DNA of 64,000 nt, taken from Hymenobacter sp. BT559. GTDB lineage: Bacteria > Bacteroidota > Bacteroidia > Cytophagales > Hymenobacteraceae. Position numbers and translations under genes: made by a program. Below are positions 25,040-33,790 of this stretch, piece after piece (the first letter of the stretch is position 1; the number at the start of each line of letters is the position of its first letter). The notes below the pieces were generated by a model. The model saw only the letters and a list, made by a program, of their open reading frames with translations. It had not been told where the DNA came from and made no database searches. The stretch spans positions 113,434-177,433 of the forward strand of contig NZ_JAGETY010000012.1 in the NCBI RefSeq assembly GCF_017571525.1, given 5' to 3'.

Positions 25040-25094
25040 AATAAAGCCGGCCGTTCAACACCTTTGCTAAGGCTGTTGAACGGCCGGCTTTATT
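25040..25094. terminator. Bidirectional terminator
   Basis: A perfect 21-base inverted repeat, 25040-25060 with 25074-25094, has A-rich and T-rich flanks. It lies between the convergent 24596 and 25108 genes. Confidence 0.9.
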
Positions 25095-25107
25095 CTTAGG
25101 TCTCAGC

Positions 25108-26523
25108 TTAGCTGCTTCTGCGCCGGGGCCGGGCCTTAATGGCTTTCATGCCCGGCGCCGAAGCGCCCTTTTTACCTGGGTTCTTCTTGGCGCCTTTCTG
25201 GCTTTTTTTGCGGCCTTCCTCAAAGGGCTTGCCCGTGCGCTTGTCGATGGTTACGCCCGGCTTTATCCACTCCTTCTTCTCGTGGAAGGCGCCCGCAAAG
25301 TCGGGGTCTTCGCGGCGGCGCTGCTCGTCGAGCACGCGGGCGTGGGCTTGCTTCTCGAGGAAAGGCGTGGTCGTAATTTCCACTTCAGCTGGAATGGGCA
25401 GTAGCGGAATCTCCTGGCGAATCATGTCCTGAATGCGCTCGATGTGCTGCCGCTCGGCGGGGTTGGCAAACGTGATGGCTGCGCCGGTGTGCCGCGCCCG
25501 GCCGGTGCGCCCAATGCGGTGCACATAGTCGTCGTATATCAGCGGCACGTCGAAGTTCACCACGTGGCTCACCTGCGGTACATCGATGCCCCTAGCGGCC
25601 ACATCGGTCGCCACCAGGTAGCGCACGTTGCCTTCTTTAAAGGCGTCCATGCTGTTGAGGCGGGCATTTTGCCCTTTGTTGCCGTGTATCACGCGCACCT
25701 CCCCAATGGGTGCTTTGCGCTGTAGGAAGCGCGCTATTTCATCGGCGTTCTCCTTGGTGCGGGCAAAGAGCATAACGCGCGTCATCTCCTCGGCATCGCG
25801 GTGCAGCAGATACTCTAGCAGGTTAATCTTAGTGGCCAGGTTGGGCACTTCGTAGAGGCTCTGGGTCACCGTTTGGGCGGGCTGAGCGGGCGGCGTCACC
25901 TCCACGCGCACCGGAAACTCCAGAAATTCCTCGCTCAATTGGGTTACGCGCTCGGGCATGGTGGCCGAAAACAGCACATTTTGCCGTTTGCGCGGGATGA
26001 TTTCCAGGATGCGCCGAATCTGGGGCATGAAGCCCATGTCCATCATCTTGTCGGCCTCGTCGAGCACCAGCGTAGTCAGGTTTTTCAGCACCAGGTCGCC
26101 CTTCAGGTAAATCTCCATCAGGCGCCCGGGCGTGGCAATGAGGATATCGAGCCCCGCCTTTATCGTTTCAATCTGGGTTTTCGGCCCTAGCCCGCCGTAG
26201 ATGGCATAAATCCGCAAGTCGGTGTAAGTAGCCAGCGCCTTGAGGTGCTTCTCAAGCTGAATAGCCAGCTCGCGCGTGGGTGCCAGAACGAGGGCGCGGG
26301 GGTGCTCGCCCTGCGCATATTTCACCTTCATGAGCAGCGGCAGGCCGAAGGCGGCCGTTTTGCCGGTGCCGGTTTGGGCAATGCCGAGCACGTCGTGGCC
26401 GGCCAGCAGCAGCGGAATGGTTTGTACCTGCACCGGTGTGGGCTCGGTGAAGCCAGCCTCGGCTACGGCAGTGAGTAATTGCTTGTTAAGCTTGAAGTCG
26501 GTGAACGCGGCGGGGGTATCCAT
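25108..26523 (-). CDS. DEAD-box RNA helicase (RhlE-like)
   Basis: This 471-residue helicase has every core motif: Q-motif region, Walker A AQTGTGKTAAFGLP, PTRELAIQ, TPGRLMEI, DEADKMMDMGF, SATMPERV, ARGIDVPQVSHVVNFD and HRIGRTGR. A Lys/Arg-rich tail of about 60 residues (KKSQKGAKKNPGKKG) follows, as in RhlE-type proteins where it binds RNA. The likely roles are ribosome assembly or RNA turnover. Bacteroidota usually carry several paralogues, so a specific gene symbol is not justified. Confidence 0.9.
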   Translation of the reverse strand: MDTPAAFTDFKLNKQLLTAVAEAGFTEPTPVQVQTIPLLLAGHDVLGIAQTGTGKTAAFGLPLLMKVKYAQGEHPRALVLAPTRELAIQLEKHLKALATYTDLRIYAIYGGLGPKTQIETIKAGLDILIATPGRLMEIYLKGDLVLKNLTTLVLDEADKMMDMGFMPQIRRILEIIPRKRQNVLFSATMPERVTQLSEEFLEFPVRVEVTPPAQPAQTVTQSLYEVPNLATKINLLEYLLHRDAEEMTRVMLFARTKENADEIARFLQRKAPIGEVRVIHGNKGQNARLNSMDAFKEGNVRYLVATDVAARGIDVPQVSHVVNFDVPLIYDDYVHRIGRTGRARHTGAAITFANPAERQHIERIQDMIRQEIPLLPIPAEVEITTTPFLEKQAHARVLDEQRRREDPDFAGAFHEKKEWIKPGVTIDKRTGKPFEEGRKKSQKGAKKNPGKKGASAPGMKAIKARPRRRSS

Positions 26524-26622
26524 AGCGCAAAGGTCGGGCTATTTTGCTGCGCGGGGCGCAAGGAGCAGTTTTAACCAGCTTGGCTGCTGGGGCAGCTACT
26601 AGTGATTTTTTAATGTAAAATC

Positions 26623-26652
26623 TTGCAAAGTTTAGCCGATTGCGTATCTTTG
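26623..26652 (+). promoter_or_regulatory. tRNA-His promoter
   Basis: TTG at 26623-26625, a 19-base spacer and TATCTTTG at 26645-26652 fit the Bacteroidota primary sigma consensus exactly. The element ends about 20 bases before the tRNA. Confidence 0.85.
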
Positions 26653-26672
26653 CACCCACAAACCACCACACG

Positions 26673-26746
<74 letters not shown>

Positions 26747-26754
26747 CGCAAGGA

Positions 26755-26787
26755 AGTCCCCGGATGCGAATCCGGGGACTTTTTTTG
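26755..26787 (+). terminator. tRNA-His terminator
   Basis: The stem AGTCCCCGGA/TCCGGGGACT (26755-26764 and 26771-26780) has a 6-base loop followed by a run of T. It starts 9 bases after the tRNA. Confidence 0.92.
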
Positions 26788-26845
26788 TTATTTGCATAGT
26801 TGCGTCTTCAAACGCCTCCTTTTCTTTTTACCCTAATTACTCGCG

Positions 26846-27775
26846 ATGAGTCTGCTCGTAATCGGCTCCGTGGCCTTCGACGCCCTGGAAACTCCCTTCG
26901 GCAAAACCGATAAAATCATCGGTGGCGCAGCTACCTACATCAGCCTCTCGGCTTCGTACTCGACCAAGCCGGTGAACCTGGTAGCCGTGGTAGGTGGAGA
27001 TTTTCCGCAGTCCGATATTCAGATTCTGAAAAGCCACGGCGTGAACACCGAGGGCCTGCAAATCAAACAGGATGAGAAGTCGTTTTTCTGGTCGGGCAAG
27101 TATAATAAAGACCTCAACTCGCGCGAAACCATCACGACGGAGCTGAACGTGCTAGGGTCGTTCGACCCCATCATCCCCGACAGCTACCTCGATTGCAAGT
27201 ACCTGATGCTGGGCAACCTGGCTCCGCAGGTGCAGCGCCTCGTTATTCAGCGCCTCGTGAACCGTCCCAAGCTTATCGTGCTCGATACGATGAACTTCTG
27301 GATGGACATCGCGGCCGAAGAGCTGCTGGCCACCATCGAGATGGTGGATGTGCTCAGCATCAACGACGAGGAAGCCCGCCAGCTGTCGGGCGAGTACTCG
27401 CTGGTGAAGGCTGCCCGTAAAATTCTGGCGCTAGGGCCTAAGTTTCTCATTATCAAGAAGGGCGAGCACGGTGCGCTGCTTTTTCATAAGAACAAGACGT
27501 TCTTTGCCCCGGCCCTGCCGCTGGAAGAAGTATTCGACCCTACCGGCGCCGGCGACACCTTCGCGGGCGGCTTCATCGGCCACATCGCCGCCACCGACGA
27601 TTGCTCGTTCGAGAACCTCAAGCGTGCCGTTATTCATGGCTCGGCCATGGCCTCGTTCTGCGTCGAGAAGTTCGGTACTGAGCGCCTGCTCAACCTCACC
27701 CAGGAAGAAATCGAAGCCCGCGAAGCCCAGTTTGAAGAACTAGTGCGCGTGCAGCCGGCCAGCGTAACGGCTTAG
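26846..27775 (+). CDS. PfkB-family carbohydrate/nucleoside kinase
   Basis: This 309-residue ribokinase-fold enzyme has the N-terminal LVIGSVAFDALETPFG and IGGAATYISL. The C-terminal anion-hole and catalytic-base motif is FDPTGAGDTFAGGFIGH. It lacks features that would name the substrate. The family phosphorylates sugars, nucleosides or similar alcohols. It is transcribed alone just after tRNA-His, and a thioredoxin-like gene follows 66 bases later. Confidence 0.85.
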   Translation: MSLLVIGSVAFDALETPFGKTDKIIGGAATYISLSASYSTKPVNLVAVVGGDFPQSDIQILKSHGVNTEGLQIKQDEKSFFWSGKYNKDLNSRETITTELNVLGSFDPIIPDSYLDCKYLMLGNLAPQVQRLVIQRLVNRPKLIVLDTMNFWMDIAAEELLATIEMVDVLSINDEEARQLSGEYSLVKAARKILALGPKFLIIKKGEHGALLFHKNKTFFAPALPLEEVFDPTGAGDTFAGGFIGHIAATDDCSFENLKRAVIHGSAMASFCVEKFGTERLLNLTQEEIEAREAQFEELVRVQPASVTA

Positions 27776-27841
27776 TTTACAGCAAGCTCGGCATGACGTT
27801 CTTTTTTACGACTTTTTGTTTTATAGGTAACCCACTGAAAA

Positions 27842-28453
27842 ATGCAAAGCTGGCTGCGCAAAAACCGCGGGGAAATCATCTGTCTGAGCGCCTTTGCCTT
27901 GGTGATGGGCACCGACCTGCGCCTGCCGGTCGTCAGCATCTTGCAGCGCGGCCTGCTGGCTAGCGGGCTGTGGCGCGCCACGCCCCCGGCTAGCCAGCAG
28001 GCTGGGCCACAGGTTCAGCTAGCCAGCCTGCGCACTGACTATCCCTATCCGCTGCCGCTGCTTACGCTTGATGGCCGCCCGGCCAACCTGCGCCAGTTTC
28101 GGGGCAAGGCCGTGCTGGTAAACCTATGGGCCAGCTGGTGCCCGCCGTGCCTGGCCGAAATGCCGGGCTTGCAGGCGCTGTACCAAAAAACGGATACCAG
28201 CAAGGTGGCCTTCGTGCTCATCTCGCTCGATGCCAACCCCAACAAGGCCAAGGCGTTGCTGAAGCGCAAGGGTTACACAATGCCGGTGTTTTTCCCGGCT
28301 GCGCCGCTGCCCGCGCCGTTCGATTCACCTTCGATTCCTTCCACCGTTATCCTGACCCCTAGCGGCCGGCTGGCCGACCGCCACGACGGCATGGCCGACT
28401 ACGACACGCCCGCGTTTCGGACAGCTCTTGAAAAGCTGGGTGCCGGTGGCTAG
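27842..28453 (+). CDS. TlpA-family membrane-anchored thiol-disulfide oxidoreductase
   Basis: This 203-residue protein has an N-terminal membrane anchor (EIICLSAFALVMGTDLRLPV) and a periplasmic thioredoxin fold. The active site is NLWASWCPPCLAEMPGL, with the CPPC pair typical of TlpA/ResA reductases. The cis-Pro region is FDSPSIPSTVIL. Such proteins reduce periplasmic disulfides, often for cytochrome maturation. No cytochrome genes are near, so the partner is unknown. Confidence 0.87.
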   Translation: MQSWLRKNRGEIICLSAFALVMGTDLRLPVVSILQRGLLASGLWRATPPASQQAGPQVQLASLRTDYPYPLPLLTLDGRPANLRQFRGKAVLVNLWASWCPPCLAEMPGLQALYQKTDTSKVAFVLISLDANPNKAKALLKRKGYTMPVFFPAAPLPAPFDSPSIPSTVILTPSGRLADRHDGMADYDTPAFRTALEKLGAGG

Positions 28454-28568
28454 CCTCGACCGTACTTTGTGAGCGCCTAGGCCGCTTAGGCGCCCGGCCA
28501 AGCAACCCCAGCGTGCGCCAAGCGGTAAAAGGATAAGCAAGTATCTATCACCTTTCCCTTTTCCCGCC

Positions 28569-28817
28569 ATGTCACTCGCCAAGAAAGAAACCGACCTCAC
28601 AAACGATAAAACGTCTGTTAACCCTGCTGCCAATACCAAGAGAAAAAGCACGCAGGTGCAGAGCCCGAATACCATGGACGTATCGGCCCACGGCAACACC
28701 ACCGATGGCAATAGCGCCGGCCACGGCGTCAATAACATCCGCAATAACCCGCAGGGCAATAAGCCGATGTCGGTAAACAGCGGCAAAGTGGGCAAAGGCG
28801 GCGACGCCAAGCACTAG
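28569..28817 (+). CDS. Small disordered hydrophilic protein, unknown function
   Basis: This 82-residue protein is rich in Asn, Gly, Lys, Ser and Thr. It has no hydrophobic segment and ends GKVGKGGDAKH. The composition predicts intrinsic disorder. I do not recognise a family. It has its own ATG, sits alone with a large palindrome after it, and codon use looks normal, so I keep it as a probable real gene. A stress-related or nucleic-acid-associated role would be guesswork. Confidence 0.5.
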   Translation: MSLAKKETDLTNDKTSVNPAANTKRKSTQVQSPNTMDVSAHGNTTDGNSAGHGVNNIRNNPQGNKPMSVNSGKVGKGGDAKH

Positions 28818-28828
28818 TCGCTGTTTAG

Positions 28829-28880
28829 CAAGCAAAGGCCCGGGAGCTTGAGTTAACTCAAGCTCCCGGGCCTTTGCTTG
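28829..28880. terminator. Perfect 52-base palindrome between convergent genes
   Basis: The two 26-base halves are fully self-complementary with no loop (centre AGTTAACT). The palindrome lies between the small 28569 gene and the convergent M61 peptidase gene. It probably acts as a bidirectional terminator even though the T-tracts are weak. Confidence 0.8.
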
Positions 28881-28884
28881 TGCG

Positions 28885-30621
28885 TTAAAATTCCCAGCCC
28901 AGCCACTTGGCGAAGCCGGCGCGTTGCGCCTCGTCGGCCTCGGCTAGCTTCTCCACGGCGTAGCGCGGGCCGAAGTGCGCCCCCGGTAGCGCCGCCAGCT
29001 CTATCAGCAACAGGCGGTTTTGGCGGAATACGGCCACTTCATAGTGCGGCGCCTCGGTGCTGAGCAGGCTTTGCAGGTTCATATCTACACGGCGCCCGTT
29101 GATAGCCACAATCTCATCATCGACGGTAAGTGCTAGGGCGGCCGGTGAGCCGGGCCAGATGTACGTCACCTCAGTGCGCTCGTTTTTCACCACCGTGCGG
29201 AAGCCAAAAGTGCCTTCTGAGGCCGAGGCATTTTCATAAGCCACAAGGTGGCAGCCCACGGTGCGCAGCGCCTTGTCGAGCGGCTCATGCAAAGGCGCGG
29301 TACCGTTGATAAACTTGTCGAAGTACACCTGCATCTTACGGCCGGCCACTTCGCTCACGATGCGGGCGTAGTCCTCGTCGGTATAGCCCTTACCCGTTTT
29401 GCCGAACTCTTCGTAGAGGCGGCGCATCACGTCGTCGAGGCTACGAGCGTGGCCGTGCAGCTGCCGCAGCGTGAGGTCGAGCAACAGGGCCGCCAGGGCC
29501 CCTTTGTGGTACACGCTCACCTTGCGGTCGGGCACGCCGGGCTTGTAGCCATCGAGCCAGAGGTCCATGCTGGCGTCAGCCAGGCTCAGATTCTGGCCGC
29601 CAGCGTCGTCGTAATGCTTGCGCAGCACAATATTCAACTCCTCAAAATACTGGCTAGGGGTGCGCACCTTGCTACGAGCCAGCAAATACTCTCCGTAGTA
29701 AGTTGTGACGCCCTCGGCGATGTAGCAAGTGCGGAAATAGTTTTCGCGGGCATAGTCGTAGGGCTGCATCTCGGCCGGCCGGATGGCCTTGATGTTCCAG
29801 GTATGAAACAGCTCGTGGCAGCTTACGCCCAGCAGCTCCTTATATAGTGCCTCCTGCATCAGTAGCTCGGCGGGGCCTAGCACAATCACCGTCGAGTTGT
29901 GGTGCTCCACGCCGTGGTAGTGCTTGTAGGGCAAAAACTGGTTCAGGAAGTGATAATCCTGCACCGGGAAGCTGCCGAAAAGCGTCAGCTGTTCCTCCGA
30001 AAAAGCCTTAAAATCGGCTAGCAGCTTCGGCCAGTTAAGTAGCGCCTCCTCGCCCTGCGCCCACACGTGGAACGGCAGCCCGCCGGCCTCGTACTGCTGG
30101 TGCTGAATAGTGGGGCTAGCGATGAGCGGGGCGTCGGCCAGCTGGTCAAAATTGCTGGCCTGCAAGGTGTTGGGCAACGTTTGGGGCAGGCCGCAGGCCA
30201 GGCGCCAGTCTACTGGCAAGTCGAGCGTGAGCTGGCAAGGGGCGTCCTGGTGCCCTTCGGCATATAGTAGCGCCTGCACCGGGTTGAGGTAGAGCTGGGT
30301 GGCGTCGAGCCACGAGCCGCCCGCGTCCATCTGGTGCGCGTAGAAGTTGTAGCGCACCCGCACGCTGCGGCCGGCCGCGCCGGGCACCTCCCAGCGGTCC
30401 TTGGTGGTTTTGCGGTAGGGCAGGGGCTCGTCGGTTTCGGCGTCGCTAATCTCCACGCGCTGAATCTTCTGGGCAAAATTTTGCAGCTCGTAGCGGCCGG
30501 GGCGCCAGGCCGGTAGCTGCAGGGCTAGCGGGCCGCTGGCCTCGGCCGGCACCTCCACCATGAGCTGAATTTGCAGGTAAAACGTGAGCGGATTCTCGAA
30601 CGAAACGTGGTAGTAAGTCAT
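28885..30621 (-). CDS. M61-family (glycyl aminopeptidase-like) metallopeptidase with PDZ domain
   Basis: This 578-residue peptidase has an N-terminal beta-sandwich domain (MTYYHVSFENPLTFY). The central catalytic domain has the zinc motif SCHELFHTWNIKAIRP (HExxH) and a downstream Glu in YIAEGVTTYYGEYLL. A C-terminal PDZ follows (YIWPGSPAALALTVDDEIVAINGRRV). I chose the ATG at 30621; an upstream start at 30642 adds only seven residues. No signal peptide is visible at either start, so its location is uncertain. M61 members cleave N-terminal Gly or Ala residues. Confidence 0.88.
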   Translation of the reverse strand: MTYYHVSFENPLTFYLQIQLMVEVPAEASGPLALQLPAWRPGRYELQNFAQKIQRVEISDAETDEPLPYRKTTKDRWEVPGAAGRSVRVRYNFYAHQMDAGGSWLDATQLYLNPVQALLYAEGHQDAPCQLTLDLPVDWRLACGLPQTLPNTLQASNFDQLADAPLIASPTIQHQQYEAGGLPFHVWAQGEEALLNWPKLLADFKAFSEEQLTLFGSFPVQDYHFLNQFLPYKHYHGVEHHNSTVIVLGPAELLMQEALYKELLGVSCHELFHTWNIKAIRPAEMQPYDYARENYFRTCYIAEGVTTYYGEYLLARSKVRTPSQYFEELNIVLRKHYDDAGGQNLSLADASMDLWLDGYKPGVPDRKVSVYHKGALAALLLDLTLRQLHGHARSLDDVMRRLYEEFGKTGKGYTDEDYARIVSEVAGRKMQVYFDKFINGTAPLHEPLDKALRTVGCHLVAYENASASEGTFGFRTVVKNERTEVTYIWPGSPAALALTVDDEIVAINGRRVDMNLQSLLSTEAPHYEVAVFRQNRLLLIELAALPGAHFGPRYAVEKLAEADEAQRAGFAKWLGWEF

Positions 30622-30748
30622 GAGCGGCGGCAGCGAAAGCAACGAGTAAAACTAGCCCTAGCGAGGCAGAAGGAGCGTAGCCAGTACGTAGAACATCGCC
30701 CCCATCGCTGTCAGGCTGAGCCAAGAGCCGCCTTATCGGGTTGATTGC

Positions 30749-30779
30749 TTGCTATTCTAAATACAAATCCGTACCTTTG
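30749..30779 (+). promoter_or_regulatory. rpmH promoter
   Basis: TTG at 30749-30751, a 20-base spacer and TACCTTTG at 30772-30779 lie 27 bases before the rpmH ATG. Confidence 0.8.
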
Positions 30780-30806
30780 CCGGCCCAACTCGCAATTTGA
30801 CCGGAC

Positions 30807-30965
30807 ATGAAACGTACCTATCAACCCTCGCAGCGCAAGCGCCGCAACAAGCACGGTTTCCGCAACCGTATGGAAACAGCTAACGGCCGCAACGTGCTGG
30901 CCCGTCGCCGCGCCAAAGGCCGCAAGCGCCTCACCGTATCGGACGAAGGCCGTCACAAGCGCTAG
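30807..30965 (+). CDS. rpmH: Ribosomal protein bL34
   Basis: This is a short 52-residue gene starting MKRTYQPSQRKRRNKHGF, followed by a METANGRNVLARRRAKGR segment and LTVSDEGRHKR. It is an unmistakable, extremely basic L34 of the large ribosomal subunit. It precedes rnpA, the usual order across bacteria, and has a strong consensus promoter. Confidence 0.97.
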   Translation: MKRTYQPSQRKRRNKHGFRNRMETANGRNVLARRRAKGRKRLTVSDEGRHKR

Positions 30966-31100
30966 TATCTTAGGCTGTTAGCACCTAGCTGATGGCTTTA
31001 AGCTAGCAGGTAGCCGCATTGTTGGGGCAGGTTGTTTTCTGGCGACGCCAGGAATCACTGCCGCTACAATGCGGCTTCGCTATTTTACCCCCTTACCGCC

Positions 31101-31538
31101 GTGGAAGAGCCAGCTGCTACCACCCAACCCGCATCCGCCAGCCGAACCTATACTTTTCCGAAGGCCGAGCACCTGTGCAGCAAGAAGCTGATTGAGCAGC
31201 TCTTCAGCCGGAAAAATCCATCGCTAGGGGTGTATCCGCTTCGCCTGACCTGGCTGGCGGCGCCGGCGCGCACTACTGCCCCGCCCCAGGTGCTGATTAC
31301 GGTGCCCAAGCGCACCTTTAAGCGGGCCGTCGACCGCAACCGCCTCAAGCGCCTCGTGCGCGAGGCCTATCGCCTTAATAAATACCGCCTTAGCGAAGCC
31401 GAAGGCGGCCATGCGGTGGCCGTGCTGGGTATTCTGTACACCGGCAAAGAAAAAAGTGAGCTGGCGCTGGTCGAAAAAAAATTAATTTCTGGGCTGAATC
31501 GTTTGCTGGCAGAATCTATCGTGCAACCCGCGCCGTAG
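31101..31538 (+). CDS. rnpA: Ribonuclease P protein component
   Basis: This is a 145-residue protein that binds RNase P RNA and helps mature tRNA 5' ends. The conserved RNR box is KRAVDRNRLKRLVREAYRLN, preceded by VLITVPKRTFK. The conserved part starts at FPKAEHLCSKKLIEQLF. I chose GTG at 31101. A TTG at 31032 in the same frame would add 23 non-conserved residues. It follows rpmH by 135 bases, the normal gene order. Confidence 0.92.
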   Translation: MEEPAATTQPASASRTYTFPKAEHLCSKKLIEQLFSRKNPSLGVYPLRLTWLAAPARTTAPPQVLITVPKRTFKRAVDRNRLKRLVREAYRLNKYRLSEAEGGHAVAVLGILYTGKEKSELALVEKKLISGLNRLLAESIVQPAP

Positions 31539-31655
31539 TTTCGATTATCTTCACGTCAGTATACGTACGGGCGCGCAAGGCGGCGTTTGGCAGGTGAGGC
31601 GGGCAGCCTCGCGTAGTGCCACCGCTGTTACGGCGCTCAGCTATTCAATTGCCCG

Positions 31656-33350
31656 ATGACAATCCGTAAAAAACTACTCGCTACTCTTGGTCTTGGCGCG
31701 CTCGGTCTGGTCAGCTTTCGGGCCGCATCCGATAGCGACCGCTACTTCGAGATTGCCAAAAACCTCGATATTTTCGCCACCTTGTTTAAGGAGGTGAACA
31801 CGTACTACGTGGACGAGATTACGCCCGGCAAGCTGGTGAAAACGGGCATCGACGGCATGCTGAAGTCGCTGGACCCCTATACCAATTACATTCCGGAAGA
31901 CGATATAGAGGACTTCCGTACGCTCACTACGGGGCAGTATGGCGGTATCGGCATTGAGGTGGCTAGGCGTAATGGCAAATTTGTAGTACAGAGTGCCTAT
32001 GAGGGCTACCCAGCCCAAAAAGCAGGGCTGCTGCCTGGCGATGAGATACTGACTATCAATAGTATCAATCTGGATAAGAAATCCAGCTCGGATATCAACA
32101 AGCTGCTGCGCGGCCAGGCCAACTCGGTGGTGAAGCTGATGGTGACGCGCTACGGCCAGGATAAGCCGGTCGAGATTGAGGTGACCCGCGACCGCATCCA
32201 GGTAGACAACGTGCGCTACTACGGCATGCTCACCAACGACATTGGGTACTTCCAGCTAGGGGGCTTCACGATGGATGCGGGCCGCGAAGTGCGCAATGCG
32301 GTGGTAAAGCTTAAGGAGAAAGGCGCGAAGAAAATCGTATTCGATATTCGCGACAACCCCGGCGGCCTGCTGAACGAAGCCGTAAACATCTCCAACCTTT
32401 TCGTGGACAAAGGCTTGGACGTGGTGAGCACCAAGGGTAAGGTGACGGAATGGAACAAAACCTATAAGGCGCTCGACGTGCCGCTCGATACCCAGATGCC
32501 GATTGCCGTTATCACGAGTAACCGCTCGGCCTCAGCTTCGGAAATTGTGTCGGGTGTCTTGCAGGACTACGACCGCGCCGTGCTGGTGGGCGAGCGCACC
32601 TTCGGTAAGGGCCTTGTGCAGGCCACCCGGCCGCTGAGCTACAACTCGCAGCTCAAAGTGACCACGGCTAAGTATTATATCCCGAGCGGGCGCTGCATTC
32701 AGGAAATCGACTACTCGCACCGCGCCGAAGATGGTGCGCTCAGTAAATTTCCCGACTCGTTGCGCACGGCGTTTAAAACCCAGGCCGGCCGCACGGTGTA
32801 CGACGGTGGGGGAGTGGCCCCCGACATTGACGTGCAGGACCGCGAGATTGCGGATATTACCCGCGTGCTCATTCAAAAGGGCTATCTCTTTGACTTTGCC
32901 ACCCGCTACCGCGCCGAGCACGCTACCATTGCCCCGGCCCGCGACTTCAAGCTGGCCGATGCTGACTATCAGAAGTTTGTAACGTATCTGCAAGGCAAGA
33001 GCATGGCCTACAGCACCGACGCCGAGCGCGTGCTCACCGACCTCACCAAAAAGGTGAAAGAGGAAAAGCACTACGACGACGTGAAGCCCGAGCTAGATGC
33101 CATCAAGCGTAAAGTAGCGGCCAACAAAACCAACGACTTACAGCGCTTTAAGCCCGAAATTCGGGAGTTGCTCGAAGAAGAAATAGCCTCGCGCTACTAC
33201 TACGAGAAGGGCCGCACCGAAGCAGGCTTTGACGACGACCTTAATATCCAGGCGGCCATCGCGGTGCTCAACGACCCCAACCGCTACGCGGCATTACTGA
33301 AGCCAGGCGGGCAGGCTGCTAGCGCCCGCAAGTCGGCGGGTACGAAATAG
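31656..33350 (+). CDS. S41-family C-terminal processing peptidase (CtpA/Prc-like)
   Basis: This 564-residue secreted protease has an N-terminal signal or anchor (MTIRKKLLATLGLGALGLVS). A PDZ domain follows at about residues 90-170 (GQYGGIGIEV and YPAQKAGLLPGDEILTIN). The S41 catalytic domain has the Ser in NRSASASEIVSGVLQD and the Lys in GERTFGKGLVQ, an intact Ser-Lys dyad. The C-terminal 150 residues are a Lys/Glu-rich helical domain usual in Bacteroidota versions. Likely roles are processing or degradation of periplasmic proteins. It lies downstream of rpmH-rnpA. Confidence 0.93.
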   Translation: MTIRKKLLATLGLGALGLVSFRAASDSDRYFEIAKNLDIFATLFKEVNTYYVDEITPGKLVKTGIDGMLKSLDPYTNYIPEDDIEDFRTLTTGQYGGIGIEVARRNGKFVVQSAYEGYPAQKAGLLPGDEILTINSINLDKKSSSDINKLLRGQANSVVKLMVTRYGQDKPVEIEVTRDRIQVDNVRYYGMLTNDIGYFQLGGFTMDAGREVRNAVVKLKEKGAKKIVFDIRDNPGGLLNEAVNISNLFVDKGLDVVSTKGKVTEWNKTYKALDVPLDTQMPIAVITSNRSASASEIVSGVLQDYDRAVLVGERTFGKGLVQATRPLSYNSQLKVTTAKYYIPSGRCIQEIDYSHRAEDGALSKFPDSLRTAFKTQAGRTVYDGGGVAPDIDVQDREIADITRVLIQKGYLFDFATRYRAEHATIAPARDFKLADADYQKFVTYLQGKSMAYSTDAERVLTDLTKKVKEEKHYDDVKPELDAIKRKVAANKTNDLQRFKPEIRELLEEEIASRYYYEKGRTEAGFDDDLNIQAAIAVLNDPNRYAALLKPGGQAASARKSAGTK

Positions 33351-33380
33351 AAAAGAGGCGTCATAAGTGACGCCTCTTTT
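33351..33380 (+). terminator. Terminator of the S41 protease gene
   Basis: A perfect inverted repeat (AAAAGAGGCGTCA/TGACGCCTCTTTT) has a 4-base loop and T-rich end. It starts at the stop codon and ends only 14 bases before the next ATG. Confidence 0.92.
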
Positions 33381-33394
33381 AATTTATTGCAACA

Positions 33395-33724
33395 ATGAAT
33401 ATCTCTGCTTTAGTCGACATTATTCAAGCTGCTAAATGCACAGCTAGAATCAAAATAAAGGGGCGATTGGATGCAAGTAGCTGGTCTTGGATTATTATAC
33501 CAGTTCCAAGCTACATTGAGCTTGGCTCAGTTGGGCCTTGGCCAGTTCGTGATGTTGAATGGGTAGAGATAAATCCTGTCACTATGGAGCATACAGGGCG
33601 CCTCATACCTCCCAAGCGTATAGATAACATAGCTCAAATTGAGGAAGGCCTGCGTCAAGCGAACATAGATTACACCACCTTAGATGGTATTGTCCACATT
33701 CCATTGCTAAAAGCGGTTTTCTAG
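33395..33724 (+). CDS. Small AT-rich protein, DUF6678-like
   Basis: This 109-residue soluble protein has WSWIIIPVPSYIELG, a VRDVEWVEINPVTMEH stretch and a C-terminal AQIEEGLRQANIDYTTLDG. The WxEI.P...EHxGRL pattern recalls DUF6678, a family of unknown function, but I hold this loosely. The gene is far poorer in G and C than everything around it and lacks the frequent CTAG-linked codon use, suggesting recent transfer. It follows a strong terminator at once, so it needs read-through or a promoter I cannot see. Confidence 0.65.
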   Translation: MNISALVDIIQAAKCTARIKIKGRLDASSWSWIIIPVPSYIELGSVGPWPVRDVEWVEINPVTMEHTGRLIPPKRIDNIAQIEEGLRQANIDYTTLDGIVHIPLLKAVF

Positions 33725-33790
33725 CGGGGACTACTCTGGCGCTAGTAATAGTTTAACTAAGTAGAACTCGCGCTAGTGTTTGTTCTAAAG

